Origin: Aurifilum marmelostoma
Taxonomy: Eukaryota > Ascomycota > Sordariomycetes > Diaporthales > Cryphonectriaceae
Length of the DNA: 64,000 nt
Direction of reading: 5' to 3'
Assembly (NCBI GenBank): GCA_027559495.1
Contig: JAMXSV010000018.1
Coordinates: forward strand, 496,001 to 560,000
The notes beneath the pieces are model-generated. The model saw only the letters and a list, made by a program, of their open reading frames with translations. It was not told the DNA's origin and did not search any database. Each line of letters starts with the position of its first letter. The stretch's first letter is position 1. A program made the translations under genes and the position numbers. Below, in pieces: positions 1 through 10,549 of this stretch.

Positions 1-28
1 TTTTGGCGACGATCTGAGCCTTGTTCGC

Positions 29-355
29 TTACACCTCATCGGCCGCTCTGGCTGCAATTGGATATTGGGAAGCGAACTTGCATTTGAGTAGGCAAAGAAG
101 CTCTCCGTGCTGACAGCCCACTCCAGCCCCCACGAGCCAGGCGACAAAAGGTACGCGAGTGTCGATATCGGCAGAGAAAGCGGTGAGTTTAAGACCTCGG
201 TTCATGTCGTCTGGATAGACTGATCCCTGGTCACCCAGTTCACACAGCACGCGGTGGTGTTCCAAGGGGCCAAGCGGAATAAAATGCGGCTCCTCAGACA
301 GGTCAGAGGAACGAGATAGGTCACAGCCGTAGAGCTCATTAATCTCACGTGACAT
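29..355 (-). CDS. Possible 5' exon of an unrecognised gene, running off the left edge
   Basis: The ATG at 355 opens a 108-codon frame that begins MSREINELYGCD. I recognise no family. The stop at 29-31 overlaps a good donor-like string (GAG followed by GTGTAAGCG), so the exon may instead splice near 36 and continue outside the window. An in-frame TGA lies just upstream of the ATG (at 368-370), and beyond it the same frame is open again up to 649. The coding start could therefore be here, or the two open stretches could be exons of one gene joined by an intron I cannot place. No domain, signal peptide or membrane segment is visible. The main alternative is that this is non-coding DNA with chance open frames. 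Confidence 0.3.
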   Translation of the reverse strand: MSREINELYGCDLSRSSDLSEEPHFIPLGPLEHHRVLCELGDQGSVYPDDMNRGLKLTAFSADIDTRVPFVAWLVGAGVGCQHGELLCLLKCKFASQYPIAARAADEV

Positions 356-456
356 ATCCTCATCGTTTCATCGCCGTGATTCTAGCTCAAATTCGTAATC
401 GTAGCCAATACGGGAGAGACAGGCGAGTCGATTTCTCGGAGCTGGTGAAGGACGAG

Positions 457-606
457 TCAGATGATAGAGGCTTTGCGGCCTCTTTGTGGCTCGATGTACG
501 AAACCAGATCCAAGTAGCGTCGTGATTGGATCGCATAGCAACGGCGCAAGCGAGCCTGCCTCTCCTCCATTTCCCATGATAAAGCCCTCGGCGATCGGTG
601 GTGCAT
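457..606 (-). other. Short coding-like segment in another frame, hypothetical
   Basis: A 49-codon frame from the ATG at 606 to the stop at 457 has a strongly helical, Arg/Glu-rich centre (MEERQARLRRCYAIQSRRYL) followed by LVSYIEP. It reads more like real protein than the overlapping longer frame at 368-649. It could be an exon of the gene partly seen at 29-355. No splice model was found that joins them. Confidence 0.2.
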
Positions 607-649
607 GCGATGATTTTCCAATGCCATTCAGCATACTCCCATTAGCCAC

Positions 650-1070
650 ATAGCTCCCATAAAGCTTAGTTGTTTGATCCTTTCGTCACCTCCTTTCTCA
701 TGGGTCTTTCTGTGTCGCACACGTGACCATCATGGAGGACGAGGAAGCACAAGAAAGCTTCCATCGGCTGTGATTTAGCCATGTCGACGCCAACGCGTGG
801 GTTGAAGTCCCCTAATGGCGATCATCATCAGTGTTTCTCGTCAATTTTGTCGCGATGTGGCCTAGTGTGACGCCCCCGGACCCGCCCCTAGAGAAGGACA
901 TTTGGATCTTTGTCAAAAATGCTGCTGGATCCCGCGTCTTGATGTGAGCCGGCGGTCGTCCGTGCGCCGAAAGGATTGACAGCTGCAAATTTCCCTTCCA
1001 CGCCCCCCCCTCGCGGCAACCCCCCAAAGAAAGACCCTTCTTCTTGGTGGCATGGCGACCCTTTTGCCAT
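650..1070. other. Intergenic, 3' side of TAN1
   Basis: No supported gene. The stretch holds the TAN1 3' end and the upstream side of the left-edge gene. Open frames here on both strands are short and mutually overlapping. Confidence 0.5.
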
Positions 1071-2385
1071 TCATGGCTTGGCGACCACATCATCCTCAGC
1101 CTTGGTTGCAGATTTGGTGCCGTCACTTGCAGTTTCGTCGCTTGCGCCCTTCTTGCTTGTGTAGGCCTGTTTATAGAGTTCCGTCAAGTTGTATCTCTTC
1201 AGCGTTTCCCAGTCCCCAGGGACGACACTAATTCCGCACACAGTCTACGCATCATTCGTCAACATGAACACTCGAGTCTCGGGTATTTGGCTCAAGCCTC
1301 TCACCTGATAAATATCCAACAAGATGACCTTGTCCGGGGCTCCGAGGTTGACCTTGTGCTGGGGATCGACCATATTGGCAATCTGTTTGATGACGTCGTC
1401 CCTCTTCAGAGTGTTGTGGTTGCGGATAGAAGGGCGGATGGCGTACTACGAAGAATTGTCAGAAGAAGAAGAGGAGGCGAAAAGATCATAAAAAGCCTCG
1501 ACGTACTGTAGCTGGCTGCGTTTCTTCGCTCGTGGTCTCGGTTTCCTCTGCCTGGCCATCCTTCTCAGCAGCATCGGCGCTCGTGCTTGGCTCCTTAGGC
1601 TTGAGCTTGAAGTGACTGGCAAGGGCCTTCCTGGCGCCCTCTTCAAGCCCGCTCTGGGTAGCCCTCGTGATGGTGGTCACAGGTGTCAGCCGGTTCAGAT
1701 AACGGGCTCGAGCGCTTCCATGGCCGACGGTCAGGGCATCCTGGCATATACGTTGCGAGAATTCGACAGGCTCTACCGGTGCCTTGCATCGCATGAATAG
1801 CAGACACTCCTGGTTGATACGGACTTCAGTAAAGACGCCATCTGAGGTACCTTTGCTCTTGTCCTTCAAAGAGCCGACCTCTTTCTGGATGATGGACTCA
1901 ATATCTCCCTCGTCCTCGTCGGAACCATTGGCGGGCTCTTGCTCGGATTTGATCCCATACATCTTCTCGGCGTACTGAGACGGCGATCAGCTCCTGCTAC
2001 CTCTCGTCTCTTGCATGGTGACCAGACAAACCTACCTCCTCGAAGAGGACCTCCATCTCTCTAGCAGCCTTGCCCTTCATGTGCAGGGGGCAGGTCACCC
2101 AGATGCCCATGTCGCCAGGCTCGATGGTGTTGGCCTTTGGCTTGTCTGGTCCGTTATTCCTAGGCACCTTCCATTTGCCACTGTTGCCCTTCTGTATTTT
2201 TGTATCAGCACTGTCTTGTCCGCCAGGCTACCCAGCGTTTATTGGGCGAAGATGGTGTTCGTGATGATGCGTCAATGGTCCCGCCACTCCACCGTCTCCC
2301 CTTTGGGTCGCCTTACCTTTTTCTTTCTGAACGAGCCATCACCCTCTGTACCATGAGCGCCTTTCCTTTTACCCGAGTCAGCCAT
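1071..2385 (-). CDS. TAN1: THUMP-domain tRNA acetylation factor Tan1
   Basis: Tan1 (THUMPD1 in animals) binds tRNA and helps the acetyltransferase Kre33/NAT10 make N4-acetylcytidine at position 12 of tRNA-Ser and tRNA-Leu. Five exons fit by phase: 2317-2385, 2036-2191, 1507-1974, 1305-1445 and 1071-1244, giving 335 residues. A basic N-terminus (GKRK, RKKK) leads to GIWVTCPLHMKGKAAREME. The THUMP core follows, with VEPVEFSQRIC, RYLNRLTPVT and, across the exon 3/4 junction, TYAIRPSIRNHNTLKRDDVI. A second half carries KVNLGAPDKVILLDIYQ and GISVVPGDW. An acidic, Ser/Thr-rich linker separates the two THUMP halves, as in other fungal orthologues. The ATG at 2385 was chosen because it opens exon 1 and the length matches the family. 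The gene is followed on the same strand by pyruvate decarboxylase, with no functional link visible. Confidence 0.93.
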
Positions 2386-3001
2386 TGTGTGTCGAGTGCT
2401 GATGTTTTTTGTAGCTTTGCCAACAGAAATTTCAGTAAGAAGAGTGAAGGTGCGATAGTGAAGGTCAGGCATGCACCTTAGTTTTTGACTGCCCTGCATT
2501 CCAAGACGGGCCGTCACGTGGGCCCCCTCGCCTCAACACCCGTCCACGAAGGGGAAGGTAGGGCCAACCAATTGCTAATGAGAGACAAGGAAAGGAAAGA
2601 AAATTATACTCTTTCTTCTTTTCACTACTTCTTCTTCACTCTTGCTCTGTCTTCTTGTCTCCGGGATTTGTGTGATTTTTTTTTGGGTGGATCCCCCCCG
2701 GGGCCCTCGGTGGATTATATCATCTTTGTTTTTCCTTTTTCATTATGCTGTTCCTCCATTACCAGAACTACATCACAATCCCCTCCCCGCCCGGCACTTA
2801 GGCATGGAAGCTCACACTGAACGACCTAAAGATGCACTGGATCACCATCATGCACACGAACAACGGTCAACGCCGGTTAATGACGTGTATTTTCTTGATA
2901 TGAGAGGAGATAGAAGGCCAGATTATTCGTCTTCACACGAAATAAACACATCCAGGCAGGTGATGGTGACAAACACCATTGTACATGTTCTAATTTTCTC
3001 C
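2386..3001. other. Intergenic, TAN1 upstream region
   Basis: No gene found. It contains the presumed TAN1 promoter and the PDC 3' end. A strong CT-rich stretch on the plus strand lies at about 2605-2665, and a T8 tract followed by GC-rich runs lies near 2677-2705. Confidence 0.5.
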
Positions 3002-4899
3002 TCACTCTGCCGCCTTGGCGTTATTCCTCGCAGCTGCTTCAGTGATCAGTCTCAATGGCCCGGGCGCGTCCATCTTCGGCATATATAACTCAACAAACTG
3101 CAGACCAGCCGCCTCTTGAAAGGTCTTGTCACCAAGCAGCGCCTCTAATTCCGCCTTTGTCCTCGCCACAAACGTCTTGGCCCTTGCCTCATGAGCACCA
3201 AACGCGCTCGGCAGGTCCCTGAACTTCCAGGTCGCGATATCATTGTACGCCTCGTTCTCCCCGTGGATGAACCGCTCGATCGTGTAGCCATCGTTGCAGA
3301 TAACAAACAGGGTGACCCGGAGCTGGTGCCTGATGATGGTGCTCACCTCCTGCGCCGTGAGCTGGAACGATCCGTCACCCACAAACAGGATCGTCCTCCT
3401 GTCCTCGCCCGTGTCCCTCGTCGCAAGCGCCGCGCCCTGGCACGCGCCAACCGACCACCCTATCGAGCCCCAGAGGTTCTGGTTCAGCGCGGTCACGCCC
3501 TGGGGGAATCTAGTTTCCCAGATCCCAAAGTTGGCAGTGCCCGTCTCAGTCACGACGATGTCATTCTTGCGGAGGTATTCGCTTATGCGAGACCAGAGCC
3601 AGGACTGGGTGATGATGGATTGAGGATCGTCGCCGCCGCCGTCGTTCACAGATGGATCGCTATCAAGAGGAGACGGGGGACAGATGGAGAGCTGCGACGG
3701 GACAATACGGTCCGTGAGTTTTCGCAAGACCCCGCGCATAGCGACGCCTGGATACTCGGAATAGCGAACAGTGCATTGTGTGCTGTGCAGGTCGATGGTG
3801 TTGAGCTGAGAGAGGCGGTAGCTGAAACCTCCCGTGTTGAAATCGCTCTGCGAGTTTCTTGTTTTAGTTATTGTGTCGGGAAAGCTCCGAGGCTTCATAT
3901 CGATTATTGCTGGTTTTCCTTACCTTGAGGGCACCGACGGACAGCACAAGGTCTGCACCCTCAACGGCCTTTGCCACCCTGGGGTGTGAGCCATTGCCCG
4001 CATAAACACCTCCATAATTGGGAGCCTGCTCGTTCACGGCACCCTTGCCCATCGGCGCGACAAAAGTCGGGAGATTGGTCTTCTCAATCAGGCTGTTGAC
4101 CTCCTCCAAGCAGCGGTGACGGATGGCGCAGGCGTCTACCAGCAAGACCGGGTTCTTGGCTGCATAGAGGTACTTGAGGATCACGTCCACCACATAGTCC
4201 TCCTTCTCCGGGTCGTTCGCCGGCTCGGACATATCGAGGGGCGTCCTCAGCCTCGCTCCCTCGATCTTCTCCGTGGCCATGTCTGAGGGCAGCATGATGT
4301 ATACAGGTCTGCTGCGGATCCAGCACTCGCGGATGGCGTGGTCGATCTCGTCCGCGATCTCGTTGGGCCTGTTGAGCTTTGCGACATAGCATGAGAGCTG
4401 GGCCGACATGTTCTTGAAAACGTTAAAGTCACCGTTGCCCAGGGTATGGTGAAGCAAGAGACCATTTTTCTCCGACGTGGTGGACGGGCACCCCACGATA
4501 TGAATCAAGGGCACTTGCTCAGCGTACGCTCCGGCGATGCCGTTGAGAGCGCTGAGTTCGCCAACGCCAAATGTAGTGACCAGGGCCGAAATACCCTTCA
4601 CTCGAGCGTAGCCGTCCGCGGCATATGCTTGGAATTCTTGTTAATAATTGATAACAACAAGACCGCGAGAAAGATATGAAATTCGGATGATAAACCTCGT
4701 ACTGACCAGCATTGAGCTCATTGACATTACCAACCCATCTGAGACCGGCCTTTGGAATATAGTCGAGGGACACCAGATTATAGTCTCCAGGCAGGCCATG
4801 GACAGACCTGATACCGACCTCATAAAGTCGCCTGCAGAGATACTCGGCAACATCGACGGGTTCCACGAGCTTTTCCAGCCTGTAGTCGGTAGAACCCAT
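3002..4899 (-). CDS. PDC1: Pyruvate decarboxylase
   Basis: This cytosolic thiamine-diphosphate (TPP) and Mg2+ dependent enzyme converts pyruvate to acetaldehyde and CO2. Exons 4707-4899, 3924-4627 and 3002-3847 join in phase to give 580 residues, close to the usual 560-580. The catalytic landmarks are visible: Glu61 in NELNA, which activates the cofactor; the paired His124-His125 in LLLHH; and the TPP/Mg2+ motif from GDGS (about 456) to NDG (about 484), followed by Glu490 in GYTIE. The middle domain carries ADLVLSVGALK. The internal residues of both domains look intact, so the enzyme should be active. An alternative within the family is phenylpyruvate/indolepyruvate decarboxylase, but the overall sequence is that of fungal PDC. 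Its neighbours TAN1 and ERV1 are functionally unrelated. Confidence 0.96.
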
Positions 4900-5876
4900 C
4901 GTGATTATGAGGAAGAAATCCAGTTGTGAGTGCAGCAGAAAAATGGCGAAACGAGGCAGCTGTAGTATGCACCAGCGATATCAGACAAATCAATAGAGTC
5001 GAGTTGAGGAAGCACACTCGGCATATAGATAGTACAGACCTCGTCCTGGTCTAATATTTAGCGTGATGTTTGAATGTATGTCGATTTCCCTATAAATTTG
5101 AATGATTACATCCACACTCTCAGAACAAAGGACAGAGTCTAACTTGGGGACCGTTTATATACCGTAGCCATTGACCGCATCCGTAAGTGTGACCTCACTG
5201 ATGAAGAAAACTGGGCCATGGCGAGATATCGGCTAGAAGCGGTGATCAGATGAGGTCGTTGGGGCATCTTGGACGCAAACACCGGCGGTAGCATGCGTGT
5301 CAGACCACATGAGCAGACCGCTTCGGAAGGAGAAGACCAGATACTTGAATAGAACCTTCTCGTATAAAGGAAGTATTCCCCTCTTCAGTACCTTGAATAC
5401 GGCTGATAATGCCGAGCGCGATCGAATAGTCGCGAGATCGACCTCCGCGAAGGAAGAAAGACCGTGTGATGAATGATGCAAAATGCGAGCCTGGTGGGTG
5501 CTGGTGGGTATTGACAAAAAAAAAAAAAAAGGTCCCAGTTCTTCGGCACCATATCCGATGCTCACCAGCTTCTTGCCTGTGAAGCTCAACTATCGTGTCT
5601 ATGTCTGCGGACGTGCGATCAAGTCATTCTGTTAGTCTCTTCGAACACCCAAGGCGATTGGGTTTGCCAATTGTGAGAGCTCGTTGCTTTAAAGTTGAGT
5701 AGGCTCGGTCTTCCACATAACCTGTAGAGTTCTATAAATAAGCAGAGATGCCTTTCCCCGTTACCTTTTAGTCCTTCTTACAAACGCCTTGAAAATGCTG
5801 CCAGTTATCGAGTCCATTTGTCCCTAGAACATGGTCATGCGCTGTTCCGGGCGGACTGCCCAAGATGTTGTGCGGC
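4900..5876. other. Intergenic, PDC upstream region
   Basis: No convincing gene. It should contain the PDC promoter (right of 4899) and the ERV1 3' end. An A15 tract lies at 5516-5530. The open frame at 5233-5589 on the minus strand shows no family features. Confidence 0.5.
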
Positions 5877-6528
5877 TCAGTCACACCTCCCATCTTTCCA
5901 ACCCGTCCTCCACCTCTCCTCCCACTTGGAGCAGTCGAATACAGGCTTGCCAAGCTTCTTGTTCACGTCGTTGTGGGCATCACATAGCCACTTTCCAAAT
6001 TCACCCCTGCTGCCTGCCCTCACTGGGTCCTTTCGGATGTAGTTCTGGAAGTCCTCGGCGCACACCCAGCACGGATAGAGCCTGGAAAAAAGCTTGACGA
6101 AGCCTACGACGTCGTTCTGCTGCGCTGGGCTCGGAGAGGTAGGGTATGTTGCTGCTATGGAATGGAGCAGTGTCCAAGAGCTCCGGCCCAGAGTCTCGAC
6201 GTCGGCTGGGCAGTCTGTCTCGGTAGCGGGGGGCGATGTCGAGGTCGCTGTCGTCGCGGCGGTGGTCTTCTGGGGTGCCTTCATCGACTTTGCTTGCGCT
6301 GCCCATGCCGAAAAAGCGCTCTTGGACGTGCAAGACCGGCAACTTTGACCATGGTCAGCAAAAGCACGCATCGAGCAAGAATGTAAGCTCTGAGCAATAG
6401 CTCACTCACGGCTTTCCATCTGGGCCCAAGACCATGCCAGGAGGCAGAGGTCTGGACTGCTCGCCGGTGTTCATCCCAACAGATGCCTCAGTGGCGTCCC
6501 TCTGTGTCTCCCTCGAATCCTCAGCCAT
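5877..6528 (-). CDS. ERV1: FAD-linked sulfhydryl oxidase Erv1
   Basis: Erv1 sits in the mitochondrial intermembrane space, reoxidises Mia40 and passes electrons to cytochrome c or O2, driving disulfide formation in imported proteins. Exons 6410-6528 and 5877-6342 join in phase for 194 residues, the normal size. The N-terminal shuttle pair is KPCRSC (Cys41, Cys44). A low-complexity Thr/Ala/Pro linker follows. The Erv/ALR FAD domain starts at about 84 and includes GRSSWTLLHSIAATYP. The active-site CxxC is YPCWVC (Cys131, Cys134). The structural pair is Cys160 and Cys177, in CDAHNDVNKKLGKPVFDC. All functional cysteines are present. There is no ER signal peptide, which argues for Erv1 rather than Erv2. 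It shares a 481-bp divergent promoter with HEM4. Confidence 0.96.
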
Positions 6529-7009
6529 GATTGTATCGTCTTGCTGTGTTTTATTGACCTTGCAAGAGCCCAGGCGTGTCACTAAGGCGTCAAAGCCGAG
6601 TTCATTTTCGAGGATTTGTCAGTCGGATGGGGCTCACGATCCGCAAACGCGCTTCTAGAAATTCTAGCGTGATGCAAGTACAGTATATTTAAGTTTCGCG
6701 GGCCCATGTTCGGTGACATCAGCGCCAACAGCAGTACCTGCTGGCCTCTGTGCGCAACCACTGCGGCTTGGGGTGGGCAGGTGGGGGTAACGGGGGTTTG
6801 CGCAGGAACCTTCCGGACACCCCAGGACATCCCTGCTCATCAGGCAAAATCACTCTTGTGATGGTATTTTTGTGAGGCTTGTTGCAGGTCTCTCTCTCTC
6901 TGAACTTCAAGCCGATCTATCCACCTGACTCTTTTTCCTTTCTTTCCCTCCTATTTCCTATTGACTTCGTTCTTTCTCTGCTTCTTGCAACATTTGTCGA
7001 GGAGGCAAG
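6529..7009. promoter_or_regulatory. Divergent promoter region between ERV1 and HEM4
   Basis: 481 bp separate two divergent start codons. The HEM4 side ends in a long pyrimidine-rich leader (about 6925-7000), typical of fungal promoters. A short (TC)n run lies at about 6891-6901. No specific operator was identified. Confidence 0.55.
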
Positions 7010-7996
7010 ATGACATCGCCTCTCGGGGACAAGATAAAAGACGACATACCAATATTGCTACTCAAGACCAAATCGACCCCGGCAGATGGATACGAAGAAA
7101 TCTTCACTCAGACACATCATGGGCTCCGCTTCGAGCCTGCTTTTGTTCCCGTTCTGGAGCACAGGTTTGAACAGGATGGCATGGGAGAGATAAATACAAT
7201 TCTCCGATCGAAGATGATAGGCAGACATTCTGAGGCCCGGTATGGTGGCCTGATCTTCACCTCGCAGAGAGCGGTCGAGGCCTTTACCAAAATCGTACAA
7301 GATGGACAGGGTGAGCAGACTACCATCTACTTGTGCTTTTGACGTAGACACTAATAATGGGATCAAGCTGGTGATCAGCAATGGCCGCATCTGTGCGAAG
7401 TGCCAGTGTACAGCGTCGGCCCAGCCACAACCAGGGCACTCAAGGCCGTACCATCGGACCCGGCCCTGCAAGTCTTTGGAGAGCATACCGGAAACGGTGA
7501 AAATCTGGCAAAATATATTTTGGAGCACTACGTTCACTGGTATTCAGATCGCCCTGAGGAGAATCCGTCATTGTTGTTCCTTGTCGGGGAGCAGAGGAGA
7601 GACATCATCCCAAAGACGCTCATGGACCCCGGACTGCCTGAGGAGAAAAAGATCAGAGTAGACGAAGTCATTGTGTACGGGACAGGAGTCATGGAGTCAT
7701 TTGCAGATGATTTCAAGCAACATCTCCAGGAGACACGGGACAGGAGCATAGTCTGGATCGTGGTCTTCTCACCCACAGGTTGCGATGCCATGCTTCAAGG
7801 CCTCGGTCTGCTGGACGAAACAACAGGCAGGTCAAAGCCAAAAGAGTCGGGCCGAACAAGATTTATCGCCACCATTGGTCCTACAACGCGGGACTACCTC
7901 AAGAGGACTTTCGATTTCGAGCCGGATGTGTGCTCTGAGAAGCCGAGCCCAGAGGGCGTACTGGAAGGGATCAAACAATTTATGTCGCAATTGTGA
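7010..7996 (+). CDS. HEM4: Uroporphyrinogen-III synthase
   Basis: The enzyme cyclises hydroxymethylbilane with inversion of ring D to uroporphyrinogen III, the branch-point precursor of haem and sirohaem. Exons 7010-7310 and 7368-7996 join in phase for 309 residues. The 57-bp intron contains a CTAAT-type branch sequence. The conserved halves of the HemD fold are visible: LLLKTKSTPADGYEE at the start, GGLIFTSQRAVEAF before the intron, PVYSVGPATTRAL after it, SLLFLVGEQRRDIIP in the middle, and IVVFSPTGCDAML with FIATIGPTTRDYL near the end. HEM4 has low sequence conservation, so these short motifs and the length carry the call. The start follows AAG and gives a full N-terminal strand. It is divergent from ERV1. 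Confidence 0.93.
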
Positions 7997-9282
7997 TACT
8001 CCCAGATTTGTGTCCCAACCGGCATCGAACCTCTGATGGAGGCATACGTTCGTGGTGAATCAGGCTCTGAAGGCCATGATTCTCAACAAGTCTGCTGAAG
8101 GGTTCACGGGTACGATTCTGGCATTATTGAACGGACACAACCCGGCGGTTGACACGAATGAGTTCCACGATCTCTGTTTTTGGCCTTCCAGGACAATCGA
8201 ACTGCGCACCATCTGTTCCCTGTCGGAAAGCTTCAAACCTATCGGTAGGTTAGTGACATCTCAAGACTGCAGAGATCTATCTAGGCCTGGAGAGATTTTT
8301 CATGGACGAAGATCTAGCTGGAGCCTGACTGATGGACAGTGTCACCTCGTGTCGATCCCGGGGCTAGAGCTGCAGGCTGGTGTCTCCTCCCAGATCGGAA
8401 CACGAATGCTGTCACCCTACTCCCTTGCATGCAAAGAGAGCAATAACACGTGCTCATTGGCCGTAGCCGCAACAGGGTAGAGGTTGACAAGGGGCAGTCT
8501 AAGCCGGTGCCTCGCGTGTGCTGGACCAGCAGGGAGAGAGACATGACTTTGGTTCTGCGGGAACTTCTGACGCGCCAAAATGGAGCGTTGTTGTGGACCA
8601 ACTCACAATGTCGCCATGCTTCTGAGAGTTGAAGTTCCATCGTCGGGCAGAGCTGGCTCGAGACTGAATTGGTAGAAGATACTCAGAGGGTCTATACTGC
8701 AGTGGGTGTAGCGAAGAGAACATGACAGACGGCCCGGGGCGGCCCAGGGGAGTACCCACCCTTGTTCCATTGGGACGTCATAGGTTCCAGGGCTCATACC
8801 AGGCTAGGATCAGGCCTGTGACACAGGCATTGCTAGGGGGTTCGGCCGGCTTACTCTGCTCCTGTCAGCACCTCCAGATTTAGAATTGCAACTATGAACA
8901 GAACCTCCGAGGACACGACACGCTATCAGCATACTACAGTCAGCAGCTGCGCTGGCTCGTGTCCAGCCCTGTCCCTCTGTTCTATCCCACCCCTCTCTAT
9001 CTTGTTCATGTCTTGACTCTTATGTCTATCTCTCAAAGACTTTTCAGAGCCTAGGTCACCTTTTTGTGACATGAGAGCGTCTGTTATTGCTGCTGCTGGC
9101 TAGCGAGCCATTGCGACTTGACCATCGTCTGCAATTTCGCCGTCGAATCCACACAGCCCACCTCTACTTCCTGTTGGGAATATCTTGGAAGACACTGGGC
9201 AACAAACCACACACACTTCCTCTGTCCTGCCCACGACCCTCTTTATCTCCACGAGATATCCTCCTCAGGAACAAAGCCAATC
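7997..9282. other. Intergenic between HEM4 and OXR1
   Basis: 1.29 kb with no supported gene. Frames at 8052-8480 (plus) and 8314-8797 (minus) overlap one another and lack any motif. The last 300 bp, rich in C and T, are probably the OXR1 promoter and leader. Confidence 0.5.
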
Positions 9283-10549
9283 ATGGCGTACCACGAACAT
9301 GGCAGACCCACCAGACACGAGCACCGCTCCGACGAGCACTCGCCCTCGCCCTCTGCCTCTGCCTCTGGCAACGCCACTCCTACCACCGTGCCAGGCCCCT
9401 CTTCTTATCTGCACGGGCTTGCAGCAGGTTTCGGCGGTCTCGTACGGCGTTTCAGCGACATGACAGCAGGCGAGCAACACCCATCAATACCCCACGGCGC
9501 CTCCTGGCCACGCTCCCAGGGCAACGGCGTCAGCGGCGTCTACACACCACCAATGCATCGGTCCGCGTCGCCGCTGAGGCCACCGCCTCTCGAGCCGCTT
9601 GACCTCAAAGGGTTCAGGGATGACACTACGCAGTCGGCAAGACTGCTCACACATGCGGTTGCGGAGGAGATTCGGATCATGGTACCAGAGCGCCAGCGCA
9701 TCGAGGACGAGTGGAACCTCGTCTACAGCCTGGATCAGGACGGCGCAAGTCTAGGGACGCTGTACAAGAAGTGCAGTGCCTACGAAGGTCAAAGAGCTAG
9801 TTTTGTGCTGGTCGTGAGGGACAATGATGGAGGCGTGAGTATTTTTCATTTGTCTATTTATTCCTTCCCTTCAGTTGCGGCGTGGCTGCACAGAGGCTGA
9901 TCTTCTGTAACCCACTGCCCACAGCTCTTTGGTGCATACCTCTCCGATCCGCCCCGGCCACAGGCTCATTACTTTGGTAATGGGGAATGTTTTCTCTGGC
10001 GGGCCTCCCTCCTCGCCTCCCTACCTCCGCTGCCATCAGAGGACACGACGAACCTTGCAGCAGCCAGGGTGACCACCATCGCCAGCCCGACCCGGTCTTC
10101 CTTCCCGCGGTCACCACCTCAGCAAGCGCCTCCATCACCAGGAGACCTCATCGACCTCTCCGACGATCCTCCCGCACAACCTCCGGCTCCCTCCGTTGCG
10201 CCACCGATTACCCACAATTCGGCACTTGCTCCTCCACAGCCAACAGCGGCGCATGTCTCGGCCCCTCCAAGGACGGCCAGCCCAGCACTTTCAACAGGCC
10301 CTTCCATTAGGTTCAAGGCGTTCCCATACAGCGGCGAGAACGAGTTTTACATATACTGCGAGCAGCATTGGCTATCCATTGGCGGCGGTGATGGGCATTA
10401 CGGCCTGTGGCTGAACGACTCGCTCGAGAAGGGCGTGAGCTCGCGGTGTCTAACCTTTGGGAATGAGCCGCTGAGTGACGAGGGCGAGAAGTTTGGCGTT
10501 TTGGGGGGTGGAGATATGGCTGATTGGCCGAGGTGGTGGAGTGCGGTGA
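9283..10549 (+). CDS. OXR1: Oxidation resistance protein 1 (TLDc domain), with a frameshift near the C-terminus
   Basis: Oxr1/TLDc proteins protect against oxidative damage; in yeast Oxr1 also promotes V-ATPase disassembly. Exons 9283-9834 and 9925-10549 join in phase. The N-terminus (residues 1-110) is low-complexity Ser/Pro/His. The TLDc domain starts with MVPERQRIEDEWNLVYS and continues through GASLGTLYKKC, SFVLVVRDNDGG, LFGAYLSD, FFAYPYSG-like KAFPYSGENEFYI, GGGDGHYGLWL and CLTFGNEPLSDEGEKFGVL. A Pro/Ser-rich insertion of about 90 residues splits the domain, as in many filamentous fungi. A G6 run at 10503-10508 shifts the frame exactly where the family motif LGVEIW should follow. With five Gs the protein would end normally at 10549 (391 residues); as written, the frame runs to 10590 with an unrelated tail. 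Probably an assembly error. Confidence 0.9.

Noticed and set aside
368..370. TGA readthrough between the two left-edge frames
   Set aside because: The context TGA AAC is not a known readthrough motif and neither flanking frame has a recognised homologue.
8052..8480. 142-codon plus-strand frame after HEM4
   Set aside because: No motif and overlapped by minus-strand frames of similar size.
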